Source: Chloroflexi bacterium TSY (lineage in GTDB: Bacteria > Chloroflexota > Anaerolineae > Caldilineales > Caldilineaceae). From it: DNA of 64,000 bases. Shown here one piece after another: positions 19,178-28,871 of the stretch. The DNA lies in NCBI GenBank assembly GCA_019217005.1, contig JAHBNG010000023.1:1-64000 (forward strand). The letters run 5' to 3'. Position 1 is the first letter of the stretch. Each line of letters begins with the position of its first letter. The position numbers and the translations under genes are program-made. The notes below the pieces were generated by a model. That model searched no databases. It saw nothing but the letters and a program-made list of their open reading frames with translations, and was not told the DNA's origin.

Positions 19178-20507
19178 GTACAGAAAGGCATAAATGATTA
19201 CATAGATAATTGCAGGAGTTATGTAAACTGGAGGCATCGATAATATCCCAAAGAAGGAGAAAAAGAGAGAGATGCCAGGTCCAGAAGCCGAAAAAATCGA
19301 ACTAAGCCCAAAAGCGAAAGAAGGTCTAGAGCAGTTAGTCAAGGGGCACACAACGGGCCAACAGATGGTCAAGCGAGCGCAGATAATTTTGTACGCAGCT
19401 GCGGGTAAAGATTCTGGGACAATTAGCCTAGAAGTGGGCGTGTCTCGCAAAACGGTCTTCAACTGGAAAAAAGAGATGGCTAGCTCTAGAAGCGATACCG
19501 CTGGAAGAACTCACAGCGCAAGAGAGGTTGGAAGACCTGCCACGTCCTGGGGCACCGTCCGTAATCACGGCAGACCAAAGATGCCAACTGGAAGCCTTGG
19601 CCTGTGAATCGCCAGAGAAGTGCGGGCGTCCCATCAGCGAATGGACAGGGCGAGAAATCGCCGACGAACTGGTCAAGCGAAATATAGTAGAAAGTATCTC
19701 ACCCAGACATGCGGCGAGGCTTTTAAAAAAGATGCATCAATTCGGCCCCATATGAGTCGCTACTGGCAAAACACGCCCAAGGATGAACTCTTTGAGGTGA
19801 AGAGCCAAACCATCAATGACCTCTATGCCCGTGCTTCTGAACTGGCGAAGAAGGGTGAACTCGTTGTTTCCAACGATGAAAAGACAGGGGTTCAAGCCCT
19901 CGAAAGGAAATATCCCGATCGTCCAACTGTCCCTGGCAAAGACCGTCTCATTGAGCATGAGTATATCCGTCATGGCACCTTAGCCTTCATCCTGACATTC
20001 AATGTTGCCTTGGGTGGCATTCTCTGGGTCACTGCTGAACCCACCCGCACCGAGCACGATTATGTTGCACATATTCGCCAGATGGTTGAGGCACACCCTC
20101 ACATCAAACGTTGGCATATCGTGGTTGATAATCTCAACATCCATTGCTCCGAATCTCTTGTTCGCTACGTGGCCGCTGAGTCGGACATCACCTGTGATCT
20201 TGGTGTAAAAGGCAAATCTGGCATCCTCGAATCCATGAAGACTCGTGCCGAATTCTTGTCCCATCAAGAACATCGCATTGTCTTCTACTATACGCCTAAA
20301 CATGCTTCCTGGATGAATCAGATTGAAATCTGGATTAGCATTTTGGTCCGTAAACTATTGCGCAAAGGTTCTTTTCTTTCTCTTGATGACTTACGCAACA
20401 AAGTTTTCGCTTTCATTGACTACTACAACCAAACTATGGCTAAACCTTTCCAGTGGACCTACAAGGGCAAGGCTCTATCTGCGTAATCATTTATGCCTCT
20501 TTGTACT
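19178..20507 (+). mobile_element. IS630-family insertion sequence
   Basis: Flanked by TA (19176-19177, 20508-20509), as expected for IS630. The ends are near-perfect inverted repeats: GTACAGAAAGGCATAAATGA on the left and the complement of GTACAAAGAGGCATAAATGA on the right, continuing TTAC. Length is 1330 bp. It lies between two genes that are each cut off at its edge. Confidence 0.9.
19272..20486 (+). pseudogene. IS630 transposase (frameshifted)
   Basis: The N-terminal helix-turn-helix part (MPGPEAEKIELSPKAKEGLE and EVGVSRKTVFNWKK) is in one frame to about 19470. A middle part (LPRPGAPSVITADQRCQLEA) is in a second. The catalytic part is open to 20486, with [28 protein letters not shown] and [14 protein letters not shown], the D-D-E signature of IS630. 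Two single-base shifts (about 19475-19530 and about 19740) separate these. It needs correction of both to encode a transposase of around 400 residues. Confidence 0.85.
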
Positions 20508-20848
20508 AGTCCCCCTTTGGCTGCATTAACTTCCGTACGGGCCCTAAGACTAAGTAGTTTGTTAGATCCCCAACCCGACCGCCATTACTTCAGTTTGGAG
20601 CCAATAATCCGGGATAGCATCGTTTTGCTGGACTTTCGCTATGAACCATCAGACTTGTCTGCGCTCGTGAACAAGGTTAATTTTTACGTCTTGACGGAAG
20701 ATGGCTTCCGCAGAATGGTGGCGGGAGAGAGACCAGAAATGGTAAACATCGCCACTGGTTACCCTCTCCCAAATAGCGACAAAGACAACGAATTGTGGGC
20801 CGGTTTTCGTGATTCTGGTCGGGGAACCTACACTGTCATGATCTTTAA

Positions 20849-22340
20849 CTTTACTTTCTGGTAAAAGAAAAGAGATGAGGTGAGAAATGTGACAAAAAGC
20901 GGTTAGCAGTTCATCCTAAAGGTAGAGAACCCAAAAAGGAGGAAGGAATGCTAACCGCGCCAGAAATAACTATAGCAGTACTGATGAATGTATTGCAAGT
21001 AACGCCGATGGGAACAAACGTAAATGTAATGCGTCTGATGTGGGCAATGCTGAATGGGTCGTTTCTGAAAAGTCGAGGAGCAATCCATAGCACATTGAAA
21101 GAAAGCGGGTTTGAAGATGAGGAGCTCCAGCGAAGCTGGTGGAGCTTTCGATATGGATCATGGGATATCACAAGTCTGCTGGGGTCGTGGCAAGAAGAAG
21201 TGGAAAGGGAATGGGAGGCAAAAAAAGTTAGAAGGGTACCGAGTGAAAAGCATAGATATCACAGGGTTCTGGCGACCGAAGCTGCAAGGGAAAGTGAACC
21301 GACTCTATAACTCAACGGCTCGTCGGGCATTGCCGATCATCTTTAGTGATGATAAGCTCGGGGAGATAGGCGGGAAGCGAGTGCCACTGCTCAAGGCAAT
21401 CATGAGATGCACGGTTGGAACAAAGGAAAGTGAGTTTCGGAAAAAGCTGCTGAAAGAGACGAAGAAATCACTGGAGTCAGACGAAGTGGCGGTGGTCGAT
21501 GCCGGGTTTACAATCAGAGAAATGCTAGAAAGCGGCATAGACCGATTTGTCCTGCGGGAAGCGATTAACTGCACAGTGCGCCGCAATGAGTTACCCAAAC
21601 GCAAAGGAAAAGGCAGACCACCTGAATATGGTGATATTGTGCGACCGCTCTCTCGCAGCTATAAGGGAAAGCGACTCGAGGCTACAACTCCGGACTCGTC
21701 TGGTCGCTTTCTCTATAGTGGTCGCCTGATTTGCTATCAAGCATGGCACAATCTCGTCCCCAGAACAACCAAGGTGGATACAGCCAACCGTACCTACTCG
21801 ATTTACGTCATTCAGGATCCGGCCTACAACACACCTTTGGTTTTGGCGACCGTTATGACTTTGCAGCCTGAAACCATTTATCTTGTCTACCTGGAACGCT
21901 GGCCTGTTGAACATCCCCCCCTTGGCTTCCAAGCAGATGATTGGCTTACATCGTCAATTTGTTCATGCCGATGAGGCTTGTTTCCGCTTACCTGAACTGG
22001 GGCTGCTGGCTGGCAATCTTCTTTCCCATTTAGCCGCTTCTCTTCCTCCCATACCGACTGGCTACTGGGATTGAGGCCTCAATCCACTCCCGGCAGGCTG
22101 CGCCGTGTTCTCTCGAGTGCTCTTTTCCAACTCCTGACCAACTCGACCCTGACTTTCGGAAAAAGGCCTCGGTTTCACACCATTTACCTAAAGGCGTTCT
22201 CGCTCATCGCCGCCTCAATGCCGCTGCTTAAACTAGCCGAGCACTATTTTTACATTTTATCTCGTTTTTTCAGGGTGGATTCTTTTTTCCGCCCCTTTCG
22301 GTTTGCCCTTTGTCACTCAAGCCTTTACCAGAAAGTAAAG
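20849..22340 (+). mobile_element. IS copy C of the 5-bp-TSD family, both ends complete
   Basis: The 1492-bp element is flanked by TTTAA at 20844-20848 and 22341-22345. The ends are CTTTACTTTCTGGTAAAAG and the complement of CTTTACTTTCTGGTAAAGG. It is the third copy in the window and the only one with complete terminal repeats on both sides. Confidence 0.93.
20948..22231 (+). pseudogene. DDE-type transposase of IS copy C (frameshifted)
   Basis: It starts MLTAPEITIAVLMNV after AAAGGAGGAAGGA. The frame shifts at an A-rich run near 21220, then is open with VAVVDAGFTIREMLESG, RPLSRSYKGKRLEATTPD, YSGRLICYQAWHN and [13 protein letters not shown]. It shifts again at a C7 run (21915-21921; copies A and B have six). 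A TGA at 22072 and a shortened T-run near 22123 add further lesions. The consensus of the three copies should end LAHRRLNAAA. Confidence 0.82.
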
Positions 22341-23227
22341 TTTAATGATGCAGAAGCTTCCGCAGAATATGCGATTAGTGTCGAAGGCGGCGTACTCATT
22401 GATCGGCTGGTTCAGACAAATGAATCTGTGGCGGCTCAAGCTGAGTTGGCTGCTATACAAGCCGCAGAAAGCGGTGGAACTCCGATCCAGCCTGCGTCTG
22501 ACGCTGATAGCTTAGGGTCGGATCGTTCAACTCAACAGGCATCGCTACAAGAAATCTCTGCAACCCCTTCGGCGGTCGGCGCATCAGAGCTAACAGATTT
22601 TCTCATTAAGGCTCACGAACATCGGTACTTTGAGCTATTTCCCAAAATATCGGATGGCTTTGTGCGGGTGACAATGGCGTATGATACGAATGGCGTTGAC
22701 GTATTGGATGAAGATATCAGCTTCTGGATCCTAGATGACGATGGCCTACGACGTGTGATTGGTGGTTCACGACCTGCGGATGTTAACATCGCATCGGGTA
22801 GTCTTATCCAGTTAGGCCCGGAAAAAGGCAAATTGGGTGCAGCGTTCAAATCGTCTGGTAGAGGTCGATACACGATAATTGTTTACAAAAACACGGATAT
22901 TCCCATCACCTATACACTCCAGACCGATGGTGCTGTTTTAGGCGGAGCAACAAATCAAGATGGATTGGCCGTATCGCTGCCCTGATGGATAAACAAAGAA
23001 TCAGTTGTTTGTCTCTCCGCCAACTTCCCTCAAGGTTTTGACAATGTAAATAACTTCACCTATCATCATATATAATATACGATGCAGCATATCGTGATAG
23101 ACAATCACCCTTGCGTCGAACTCCCATTCTCCCAATGGACCACTTTACATAGTATACTGACTCAGAAAAGGGTCGACCCGTCTTCGTTCTGAGAGATATA
23201 GCGTCGTGTTGCTGTACCGAGTTTTGT

Positions 23228-23298
23228 TTGAAAATCGGCGGTTGACCCTCTGGTAGGATTCATGCAAGCTGCAATTTTCAAGACAACAGCTGTATAAG
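23228..23298 (+). repeat. conserved intergenic element X, copy 2 (possible structured leader)
   Basis: TTGAAAAT (23228-23235) pairs with ATTTTCAA about 40 nt downstream. Between and after these are CTCTGGTAGGATT and ACAACAGCTGTATAAG, matching the element at 36771-36842. It ends about 50 bp before the GntR gene. Apart from it, the 22986-23347 gap shows no gene. Confidence 0.5.
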
Positions 23299-23347
23299 CT
23301 AAAGTAGGACAAATTTTCATATAGACTCAGTTCAATGGAAAAACCTG

Positions 23348-24013
23348 ATGCCCGCGCCGAAAACGTTTCGTAGCAAGAAAGAATTTGTTTATGAGACACT
23401 GCGCGAGCAGATTTTGCATGGCTCATTGGAGCCCGAAGCACGCCTGATCATTGATGAGCTCTCTACCGAGATGAACGTTAGTCCTATTCCAGTACGTGAA
23501 GCGTTGCAGCAGCTTCACGCTGATGGCTTCGTCACCATAGAGCCATATGTGGGAGCACGGGTCGCAGGGATCCATCCCGACTTGATTCAAGAAGTCTTTG
23601 CTTTGCTTGAAGCCATCGAGGTAGTCAGTGCTCGTGCGGCCTGCGAGCGTATGACGGAAGCAGACCTAGCGGAGATGGAAACTTTGCTTCAGAGAATGGA
23701 TCAGAATGTATCGCAGCCAGAATTGTGGTCTCAGGACAATGTTCGCCTCCACAAGCTGATTTGCGAGCGCGCCGAAGTACACTTGGTTGGCAATGTCTTG
23801 ACTTGGGTGGTTGATCATTGGGATCGCTTGCGTCGTTATTATCTAGATAGCGTCTTCAGCGACAGAATCCAGACCGCTCATCAAGATCACTGGCGACTAT
23901 TCGATGCCTTACGGACCCGTGATCCAGAAGTTGTTGAACATGTAATCCGCACCCACAATCAGAGTGCGCTGGCGGCGTATATGAGACACTTAGAACAGAA
24001 CGGACAAACATAA
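23348..24013 (+). CDS. GntR-family transcriptional regulator (FadR/FCD type)
   Basis: The 221-residue cytoplasmic regulator has an N-terminal winged helix-turn-helix (about 8-75) with YETLREQILHGSLEPEARL, IIDELSTEMNVSPIPVREAL and LHADGFVTIEPYVGARV. The C-terminal FCD effector domain (about 85-215) has LLEAIEVVSARAACERM and HQDHWRLFDALRTRD. Such proteins usually repress a neighbouring catabolic operon until a small organic acid or sugar acid binds. It is the first gene of the block and is followed 5 bp later by the GH88 gene, so it probably controls 23.3-28 kb and itself. No operator palindrome is obvious upstream. Confidence 0.92.
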   Translation: MPAPKTFRSKKEFVYETLREQILHGSLEPEARLIIDELSTEMNVSPIPVREALQQLHADGFVTIEPYVGARVAGIHPDLIQEVFALLEAIEVVSARAACERMTEADLAEMETLLQRMDQNVSQPELWSQDNVRLHKLICERAEVHLVGNVLTWVVDHWDRLRRYYLDSVFSDRIQTAHQDHWRLFDALRTRDPEVVEHVIRTHNQSALAAYMRHLEQNGQT

Positions 24014-24018
24014 TTCTC

Positions 24019-25137
24019 ATGATCGATATTTCAAGACTCGAGACAAAATGTCGTAAGACCCTCGACTTTGCCGGACGGCAGTTGCAGAATTTGATTGAGA
24101 CACACCCTGACTATTTTTCCATGTATACGGAAAATGGCAAATGGAAACATGACGGAGAGGCTTGGACCAACTGGTGCGAAGGCTTTTTGGGCGGTCAGCT
24201 TTGGCTTATGCACCAATATACGGGCGATGCTTACTGGCGTGAAAAAGCGGAGCATTACTCTCGATTGGTAGAGGAGCGCAAGAATGACCGCACTGTTCAC
24301 GATCTAGGGTTTGTTTTTTGGTCTACTTGGAAGCGTTGGTATAACTTGACGGGTGACCAGGCACTGAACGATGTTGTCGTTCATGCAGGCAAGACGATGG
24401 GACTGCGCTTTAAAGAGAAGGGTCAATATCTGCGCTCCTTTGTGGCAGATGAAAGCTGCTTTATCGATATTATGATGAATGTGGGCATTGTGTTCTATGC
24501 CGCACAACTATCGGGAGATGAAGCTCTCTTACGTATTGCGCATCAGCATTGTTTGACGACGCGTAAATACTTAGTGCGAGGCGATGGTAGCACTTCGCAT
24601 GAGGGTATATTCGATTTGGAAACTGGAGTCTTTTTGCGCCAAAGTACTCACCAAGGCTGGCGGGACGATTCTTCATGGGCGCGGGGGCTCACCTGGGCAC
24701 TTTATGGCTTTGGAACGGTCTATGCCATGACGCAGGATGCACGCTATCTGGAGACTGCCGAATCATGTGCGCAATTTTATATAGAGCGCACGCCTGCTCA
24801 TGGTGTGCCACCGAATGATTGGGACGAGCCTGAGCCACAAAATCCTTATGAAAGTTCGGCTGCAGCCATTGCTGCAAGTGGCTTCTTCAATCTGGCCAAA
24901 TTAACCGGCGACGCAACCCGTTCACGTTTCTATTATGACTACGCCCTGCAGATCATGGACACATTAACCGAGCCAGAATTTGTCGCCACCAACACTCCTG
25001 GTTGGGAAGGTATTCTCATGAAGGGAATGTATCACGAGACCTTGGGATTGGGCGTCAATCAAAGCGTCATGTGGGGTGAATATTTCTTCTTAGAAGCGGT
25101 CAGCAAGGTACTGGGATTGGAGGAAGTCTGGCCATGA
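24019..25137 (+). CDS. glycoside hydrolase family 88/105-type unsaturated uronyl hydrolase
   Basis: The 372-residue protein is an (alpha/alpha)6-barrel enzyme. The two aspartates used for vinyl-ether hydration in unsaturated glucuronyl hydrolases are at D95 in VHDLGFVFWS and D150 in CFIDIMMNVG. WCEGFLGGQLWLMHQYTGD, SSWARGLTWALYG and PYESSAAAIAASGF are also characteristic. No signal peptide is present, so it acts in the cytoplasm on imported oligosaccharides bearing a 4,5-unsaturated uronic acid, the product of polysaccharide lyases. It overlaps the next gene by 4 bp (ATGA), indicating translational coupling. No lyase gene is in the window, so the substrate may be made elsewhere. Confidence 0.88.
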   Translation: MIDISRLETKCRKTLDFAGRQLQNLIETHPDYFSMYTENGKWKHDGEAWTNWCEGFLGGQLWLMHQYTGDAYWREKAEHYSRLVEERKNDRTVHDLGFVFWSTWKRWYNLTGDQALNDVVVHAGKTMGLRFKEKGQYLRSFVADESCFIDIMMNVGIVFYAAQLSGDEALLRIAHQHCLTTRKYLVRGDGSTSHEGIFDLETGVFLRQSTHQGWRDDSSWARGLTWALYGFGTVYAMTQDARYLETAESCAQFYIERTPAHGVPPNDWDEPEPQNPYESSAAAIAASGFFNLAKLTGDATRSRFYYDYALQIMDTLTEPEFVATNTPGWEGILMKGMYHETLGLGVNQSVMWGEYFFLEAVSKVLGLEEVWP

Positions 25138-25907
25138 ACCAAAAAGTTGCGCTTGTGACTGGCGCTGGTCGAGGCATCGGGCGCGGCATTGCTTTGGCTT
25201 TGGCTGAAAAGGGCTGGTCACTTGTTATCAATTATCGCAGCAATGCAACCGCAGCGGCGGAGACGGCACAACTTGCTGAGGCACAGGGAAGCCAAACGCT
25301 AGTCGTGCAGGCAAATGTAGCAGTTGCCGCCGACCAAGAGCAGTTAGTCGATGAGACGCTGGCCCAATTTGGTCGCATCGATCTACTCGTTAACAATGCG
25401 GGGATGGGGCCGCGGATTCGGTTGGACATTCTCGAGGTGGGAGAGGAAAGTTATGATGAAGTCATGGCTGTGAACCTCAAGGGGCCGTTCTTTCTCAGCC
25501 AACGTGTGGCCAATACCATGATTGGTCTGTTGGAAGAGGCAGTGATAGAAGATCCAGCGATTATTAACATAGGCTCTATCAGCGGCTACACAAGTAGCCC
25601 GGCACGTGGTGAATATTGTATTTCAAAGGCTGGTATCGGCATGATGACAGCGCTTTTTGCCGACCGGTTGGCCGAATATGCAATTAATGTCTATGAAATC
25701 CGACCTGGTATTGTGGAAACCGATATGACCAGCGTCGTCAAAGAGAAATATGATGCCTTGATCAGCGATGGGCTGACTCCCATTCGGCGTTGGGGTCAAC
25801 CAGATGATGTTGGGCGAGCTGTGGTAGCAATCGCCGAAGGCTATCTCCCCTTTTCCACGGGAGAGGTGATCAATGTGGATGGTGGCTTCCACCTGAAGAG
25901 ATTGTAA
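25134..25907 (+). CDS. short-chain dehydrogenase/reductase (FabG-like)
   Basis: The 257-residue classical SDR has a cofactor-binding [10 protein letters not shown] (9-18), NNAG at 87-90 and the catalytic tetrad region [20 protein letters not shown] with Tyr161 and Lys165. The C-terminal [16 protein letters not shown] is typical. NAD(P)-dependent oxidation or reduction of a hydroxyl/keto group is expected. The ATGA overlap with the GH88 gene and the 5-bp gap to the OYE gene place it inside one operon. A role in processing the 5-keto-uronic acid released by GH88 is plausible but inferred only from context. Confidence 0.92.
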   Translation: MNQKVALVTGAGRGIGRGIALALAEKGWSLVINYRSNATAAAETAQLAEAQGSQTLVVQANVAVAADQEQLVDETLAQFGRIDLLVNNAGMGPRIRLDILEVGEESYDEVMAVNLKGPFFLSQRVANTMIGLLEEAVIEDPAIINIGSISGYTSSPARGEYCISKAGIGMMTALFADRLAEYAINVYEIRPGIVETDMTSVVKEKYDALISDGLTPIRRWGQPDDVGRAVVAIAEGYLPFSTGEVINVDGGFHLKRL

Positions 25908-25912
25908 TCGTT

Positions 25913-27349
25913 ATGAAAATTCGACGTGTTGCACAATTGCGAACGCCCAAGGCGTTTCGAGAGTATCTGGAGGGGCTTAACGTCACCCTTCCTTTTGATA
26001 ATGAGGTTGCAAAAGGATTTGAAGCGCCACTTGCCCAGCCTTACTATCGCGAAAAGGATGTCATCGGCAATCGTTTCGCGATTTTGCCAATGGAGGGGTG
26101 GGATGGCAACGAAGATGGTTCACCCTCTGAGCTTGTGCGGCGGCGTTGGCAGCGCTTTGGTTTAAGTGGGGCAAAGTTGATCTGGGGTGGCGAAGCTGTT
26201 GCCGTACGTCATGATGGGCGTGCTAATCCGAACCAATTGGTTATTCAACCCGAAACAACCAAGAAGCTGTCAGAGTTACGTCAGTTGCTAGTTCAATCGC
26301 ATGAGGAACACTTTGAGCGTTCGGACGATCTGTTAATTGGTCTCCAATTGACTCATTCAGGTCGTTTTTGTCGCCCAACCAAAGAAGGACTGGCTCCTCA
26401 AACGCTCTATCGCCATCCCATTCTCGATACAAAATTTGGAATTACAGATGACTCGACTCTCATGTCAGATGATGATATTGAGGAGCTCATTACGGATTTT
26501 GTACAGGCTGCCGTTTTGGCAAAGGAGGCGGGCTTTGCCTTTGTCGATGTCAAGCATTGTCATGGCTACTTAGGCCATGAGTTTTTGAGCGCCGTAGAAC
26601 GTCCGGGAAAATATGGGGGCAGTTTCGAAAATAGAACGCGCTTTTTGCGCAAGGTCGTTGCGGGGATCCGTAATGCTGTACCAGAGCTTGAGATTGGGGT
26701 ACGTCTCAGCGTCTTTGACTTTATTCCATTTCAACCTGGTGGCGGGGAAGAGCGTCGTGGCGTTCCTGCGTCTGCCACTCGAATCGATTACAAATACGCT
26801 TTCGGTGGAGATGGCACTGGAATTGGGATTGATTTAACCGAACCACTAGCCTTTCTGGATCTGTTGAGTGAATTGGGGATGGAACTTGTCTGCATTACGG
26901 CAGGTAGCCCATACTACACGCCTCATATTCAGCGCCCCGCGCTCTTTCCACCATCAGACGGATATCAACCACCAGAAGATCCCTTGGTGGGAGTCGCTCG
27001 GCAGATCAATACGGCCGCAGATTTGAAAAATCAACGACCCAATTTGATCTATGTGGGCACCGGCTATTCTTATCTGCAGGAATGGTTTCCAAACGTAGCT
27101 CAAGCTGTTGTGCGTACCGGGGTGACAGACTTTGTTGGCATTGGACGCATGGCGTTGAGCTATCCGAATATTTGTGCTGATGTATTGGCGGGAAATCCAA
27201 TTCAACGCAAGCTCCTTTGTCGAACCTTTAGTGACTGTACAACCGCGCCGCGCAATGGCATGATATCGGGCTGTTTTCCGCTCGACGATTTTTATAAGCA
27301 GCGACCTGAATTCGATCAATTGCAGGAGATCAAAAAATCACTTTCATAA
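25913..27349 (+). CDS. NADH:flavin oxidoreductase (Old Yellow Enzyme family)
   Basis: The 478-residue protein has an FMN-binding TIM barrel with LTHSGR (146-151), [13 protein letters not shown] (His215 and His217, ligand-binding position) and [10 protein letters not shown] (235-244). [12 protein letters not shown] lies near the end of the barrel. The usual iron-sulfur Cys cluster and C-terminal NADH domain of the 2,4-dienoyl-CoA reductase subgroup are absent, though Cys-rich [16 protein letters not shown] follows the barrel. It is longer than a minimal OYE (about 360), with extra loops around 60-110 and 280-300. Likely reduces an activated C=C bond of the pathway intermediate. Same operon as SDR. 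Confidence 0.88.
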   Translation: MKIRRVAQLRTPKAFREYLEGLNVTLPFDNEVAKGFEAPLAQPYYREKDVIGNRFAILPMEGWDGNEDGSPSELVRRRWQRFGLSGAKLIWGGEAVAVRHDGRANPNQLVIQPETTKKLSELRQLLVQSHEEHFERSDDLLIGLQLTHSGRFCRPTKEGLAPQTLYRHPILDTKFGITDDSTLMSDDDIEELITDFVQAAVLAKEAGFAFVDVKHCHGYLGHEFLSAVERPGKYGGSFENRTRFLRKVVAGIRNAVPELEIGVRLSVFDFIPFQPGGGEERRGVPASATRIDYKYAFGGDGTGIGIDLTEPLAFLDLLSELGMELVCITAGSPYYTPHIQRPALFPPSDGYQPPEDPLVGVARQINTAADLKNQRPNLIYVGTGYSYLQEWFPNVAQAVVRTGVTDFVGIGRMALSYPNICADVLAGNPIQRKLLCRTFSDCTTAPRNGMISGCFPLDDFYKQRPEFDQLQEIKKSLS

Positions 27350-27514
27350 AAAAACGAGAGCTCACCCCTGTTGTTGCACATGCCCACCCAGTACGTTAAC
27401 AGGTTCACGCACTGTGCACCATCTGCTATGTCATGCCCATCGAAATTTCGATTCGATTTGGAATGCATGTATAATAACCTTGCCCCAGCCATCGATGTGA
27501 GTGGAGTACTCCGA

Positions 27515-28369
27515 ATGTCTGATACCCAATATTCTGGACTATCACCGACCCAGCGTCAACAGTTTGACCAGAACGGATATATCATGATCGAAAACGCTCT
27601 TGATGAGTTTGGTCTTGCCCGGGTGCAAGCTGCGTACGAGAGCGTTCAACGGGCCACAGAAACACCTTGGCGCGATGAAGTGTCGAATGGCACGGCGAGA
27701 CCAGGCTATGGCAATGGTCCTGATGCCCATACAATGTTCGATCCATACAAGTATGATCCAATCTTTCTGGACATTGCTGCAAATCCGCGTATTTTGCCCA
27801 TACTGCAAGAGGTTGTGGGACCTGATGTACAGACAATGGAGATTGTCGCCCATTGTCATCACGCTGGCACTCAGGCGCATACTGCCTGGCATCGCGATTG
27901 GCCAGAATGGAGTCATCCACGATTTGTGTTGAAGGCCAAAGTCTTTTATTTTCTAGACGATCAGGATGAAGAGATGGGCTGTTTTAGCCTTGTGCCGGGA
28001 ACGCACAAGCGAGTCGAGCGTCCCCCTCGTGAAGAGTATATCAATGGCACTTTGGAAGAGATGCCGGGGCTGACCAAGATCACGGGACGCGCAGGCAGTG
28101 CGATTGTTTGGAATGTCTTGACGTGGCATACAGGGCTGGCCAACACCAGTCAAAAAGATCGACGTATCTTGATTTACGGCTACATGCCTTTCTGGGTGAA
28201 AAAGTGGGTTAGCTCTACACCACCTCGGGAAGTGATTGATTGGGCCGATACACCTCTTAAACGTCAACTGATGGGGATCCACGCTGTACATGGCCGCAAT
28301 GTTTGGGATCGCAAAGATATTGAGTATTTGTCCACTCATGCGGATGCAGCAAAGGTTCACAAGGGCTGA
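27515..28369 (+). CDS. phytanoyl-CoA dioxygenase family protein (Fe(II)/2-oxoglutarate)
   Basis: The start is taken at 27515 (MSDTQYSGLSPTQRQQFDQN) with GTGGAG upstream; a longer frame from 27371 adds a non-conserved leader. The 284-residue protein has the double-stranded beta-helix iron site H126-x-D128 in AWHRDW and H205 in LTWHTGLAN, with RRILIYGY supplying the 2-oxoglutarate-binding Arg. It hydroxylates an unactivated carbon with O2 and 2-oxoglutarate. PhyH proteins are strongly expanded in Caldilineaceae and SAR202-like Chloroflexota (general knowledge). There is a 165-bp gap from the OYE gene, so it may have its own promoter. Confidence 0.9.
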   Translation: MSDTQYSGLSPTQRQQFDQNGYIMIENALDEFGLARVQAAYESVQRATETPWRDEVSNGTARPGYGNGPDAHTMFDPYKYDPIFLDIAANPRILPILQEVVGPDVQTMEIVAHCHHAGTQAHTAWHRDWPEWSHPRFVLKAKVFYFLDDQDEEMGCFSLVPGTHKRVERPPREEYINGTLEEMPGLTKITGRAGSAIVWNVLTWHTGLANTSQKDRRILIYGYMPFWVKKWVSSTPPREVIDWADTPLKRQLMGIHAVHGRNVWDRKDIEYLSTHADAAKVHKG

Positions 28370-28374
28370 TGATA

Positions 28375-28456
28375 AGTGCTTTTTCGAAAAGTTCTGTAAC
28401 GATGGATTTTCGCCCAAGAATTTGGGTGGATTCACAACCACTTTTCGGATACCTTC
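28375..28456 (-). mobile_element. 82-bp TA-flanked MITE, copy 2
   Basis: The reverse-oriented copy lies between TA at 28373-28374 and 28457-28458, reading AGTGCTTTTTCGAAAAGTTC at its left end and CTTTTCGGATACCTTCT at its right. It sits 5 bp after the PhyH stop and immediately before the small membrane protein, whose original start region it may have displaced. Confidence 0.88.
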
Positions 28457-28475
28457 TAATGGAAGACTAAACAAA

Positions 28476-28835
28476 TTGAGTCAAAATTCCCCCTCGATTG
28501 GACGCTCAATCATTGATTTTGTACTTTGTTATGTAACCTGGCTGATCTTTGCTGCATTGGGTGTATGGCTTCTTCTACAGACCCGATCGACAATCGTCCA
28601 TATTGCTTCGTATCTGTTGGAAGATCCGTCAACGATGAGGGACGACTGGATTGCTCGTTCTATTGATCGCTGGGCAATCTATCTATTTGGAGGAGTTTGG
28701 GTTGTTGCGATTTTCATGCTCGAGGGCTATTTACGAGATGGACTGAACAAGGGTCAGCTTCTAGTTCGCATTGGTCGCAGCGCACTAATATTGTTTGTGT
28801 TTGCTGCAATTATTTTAGGATTACAATTTATTTAG
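28476..28835 (+). CDS. small three-helix membrane protein, unknown
   Basis: The frame is open from inside the PhyH gene through the MITE. The most sensible start after the MITE is TTG at 28476, giving 119 residues. Three hydrophobic segments are visible: IIDFVLCYVTWLIFAALGVW, YLFGGVWVVAIFMLEGYL and SALILFVFAAIILGLQFI. The middle loop is DDWIARSIDRW. No family is recognised. It is 36 bp before OppF and in the same direction. Start assignment is weak: the only nearby ATG codons are in a frame that stops after a few codons. Confidence 0.5.
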   Translation: MSQNSPSIGRSIIDFVLCYVTWLIFAALGVWLLLQTRSTIVHIASYLLEDPSTMRDDWIARSIDRWAIYLFGGVWVVAIFMLEGYLRDGLNKGQLLVRIGRSALILFVFAAIILGLQFI

Positions 28836-28871
28836 AGATCAAACTACACAAAGCTGAGAGGAAGTATATTT

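Larger units (their letters stand above)
20510..22985 (+). pseudogene. two-domain (beta-rich) exported-type protein, 5-prime truncated and IS-interrupted
   Basis: Two related domains of about 105 residues are visible. The first runs HYFSLEPIIRDSIVLLDFRY...SGRGTYTVMIFN and, after a 1492-bp IS, continues DAEASAEYAISVEGGV. The second is RYFELFPKISDGFVRVTMAY...SGRGRYTIIVYKNTD. Both share F.hL..DG.RR...G.RP..VNIA and SGRG.YT motifs. Removing the IS (20849-22340) and one TTTAA copy restores VMIFNDAEASAE in frame. The 5-prime end is lost at the IS630 boundary (20510), so no signal peptide is seen. The linker is rich in Ser/Ala/Gln. I do not recognise the family; a pre-peptidase-C-like adhesion or stalk module is only a guess. 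Confidence 0.75.
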
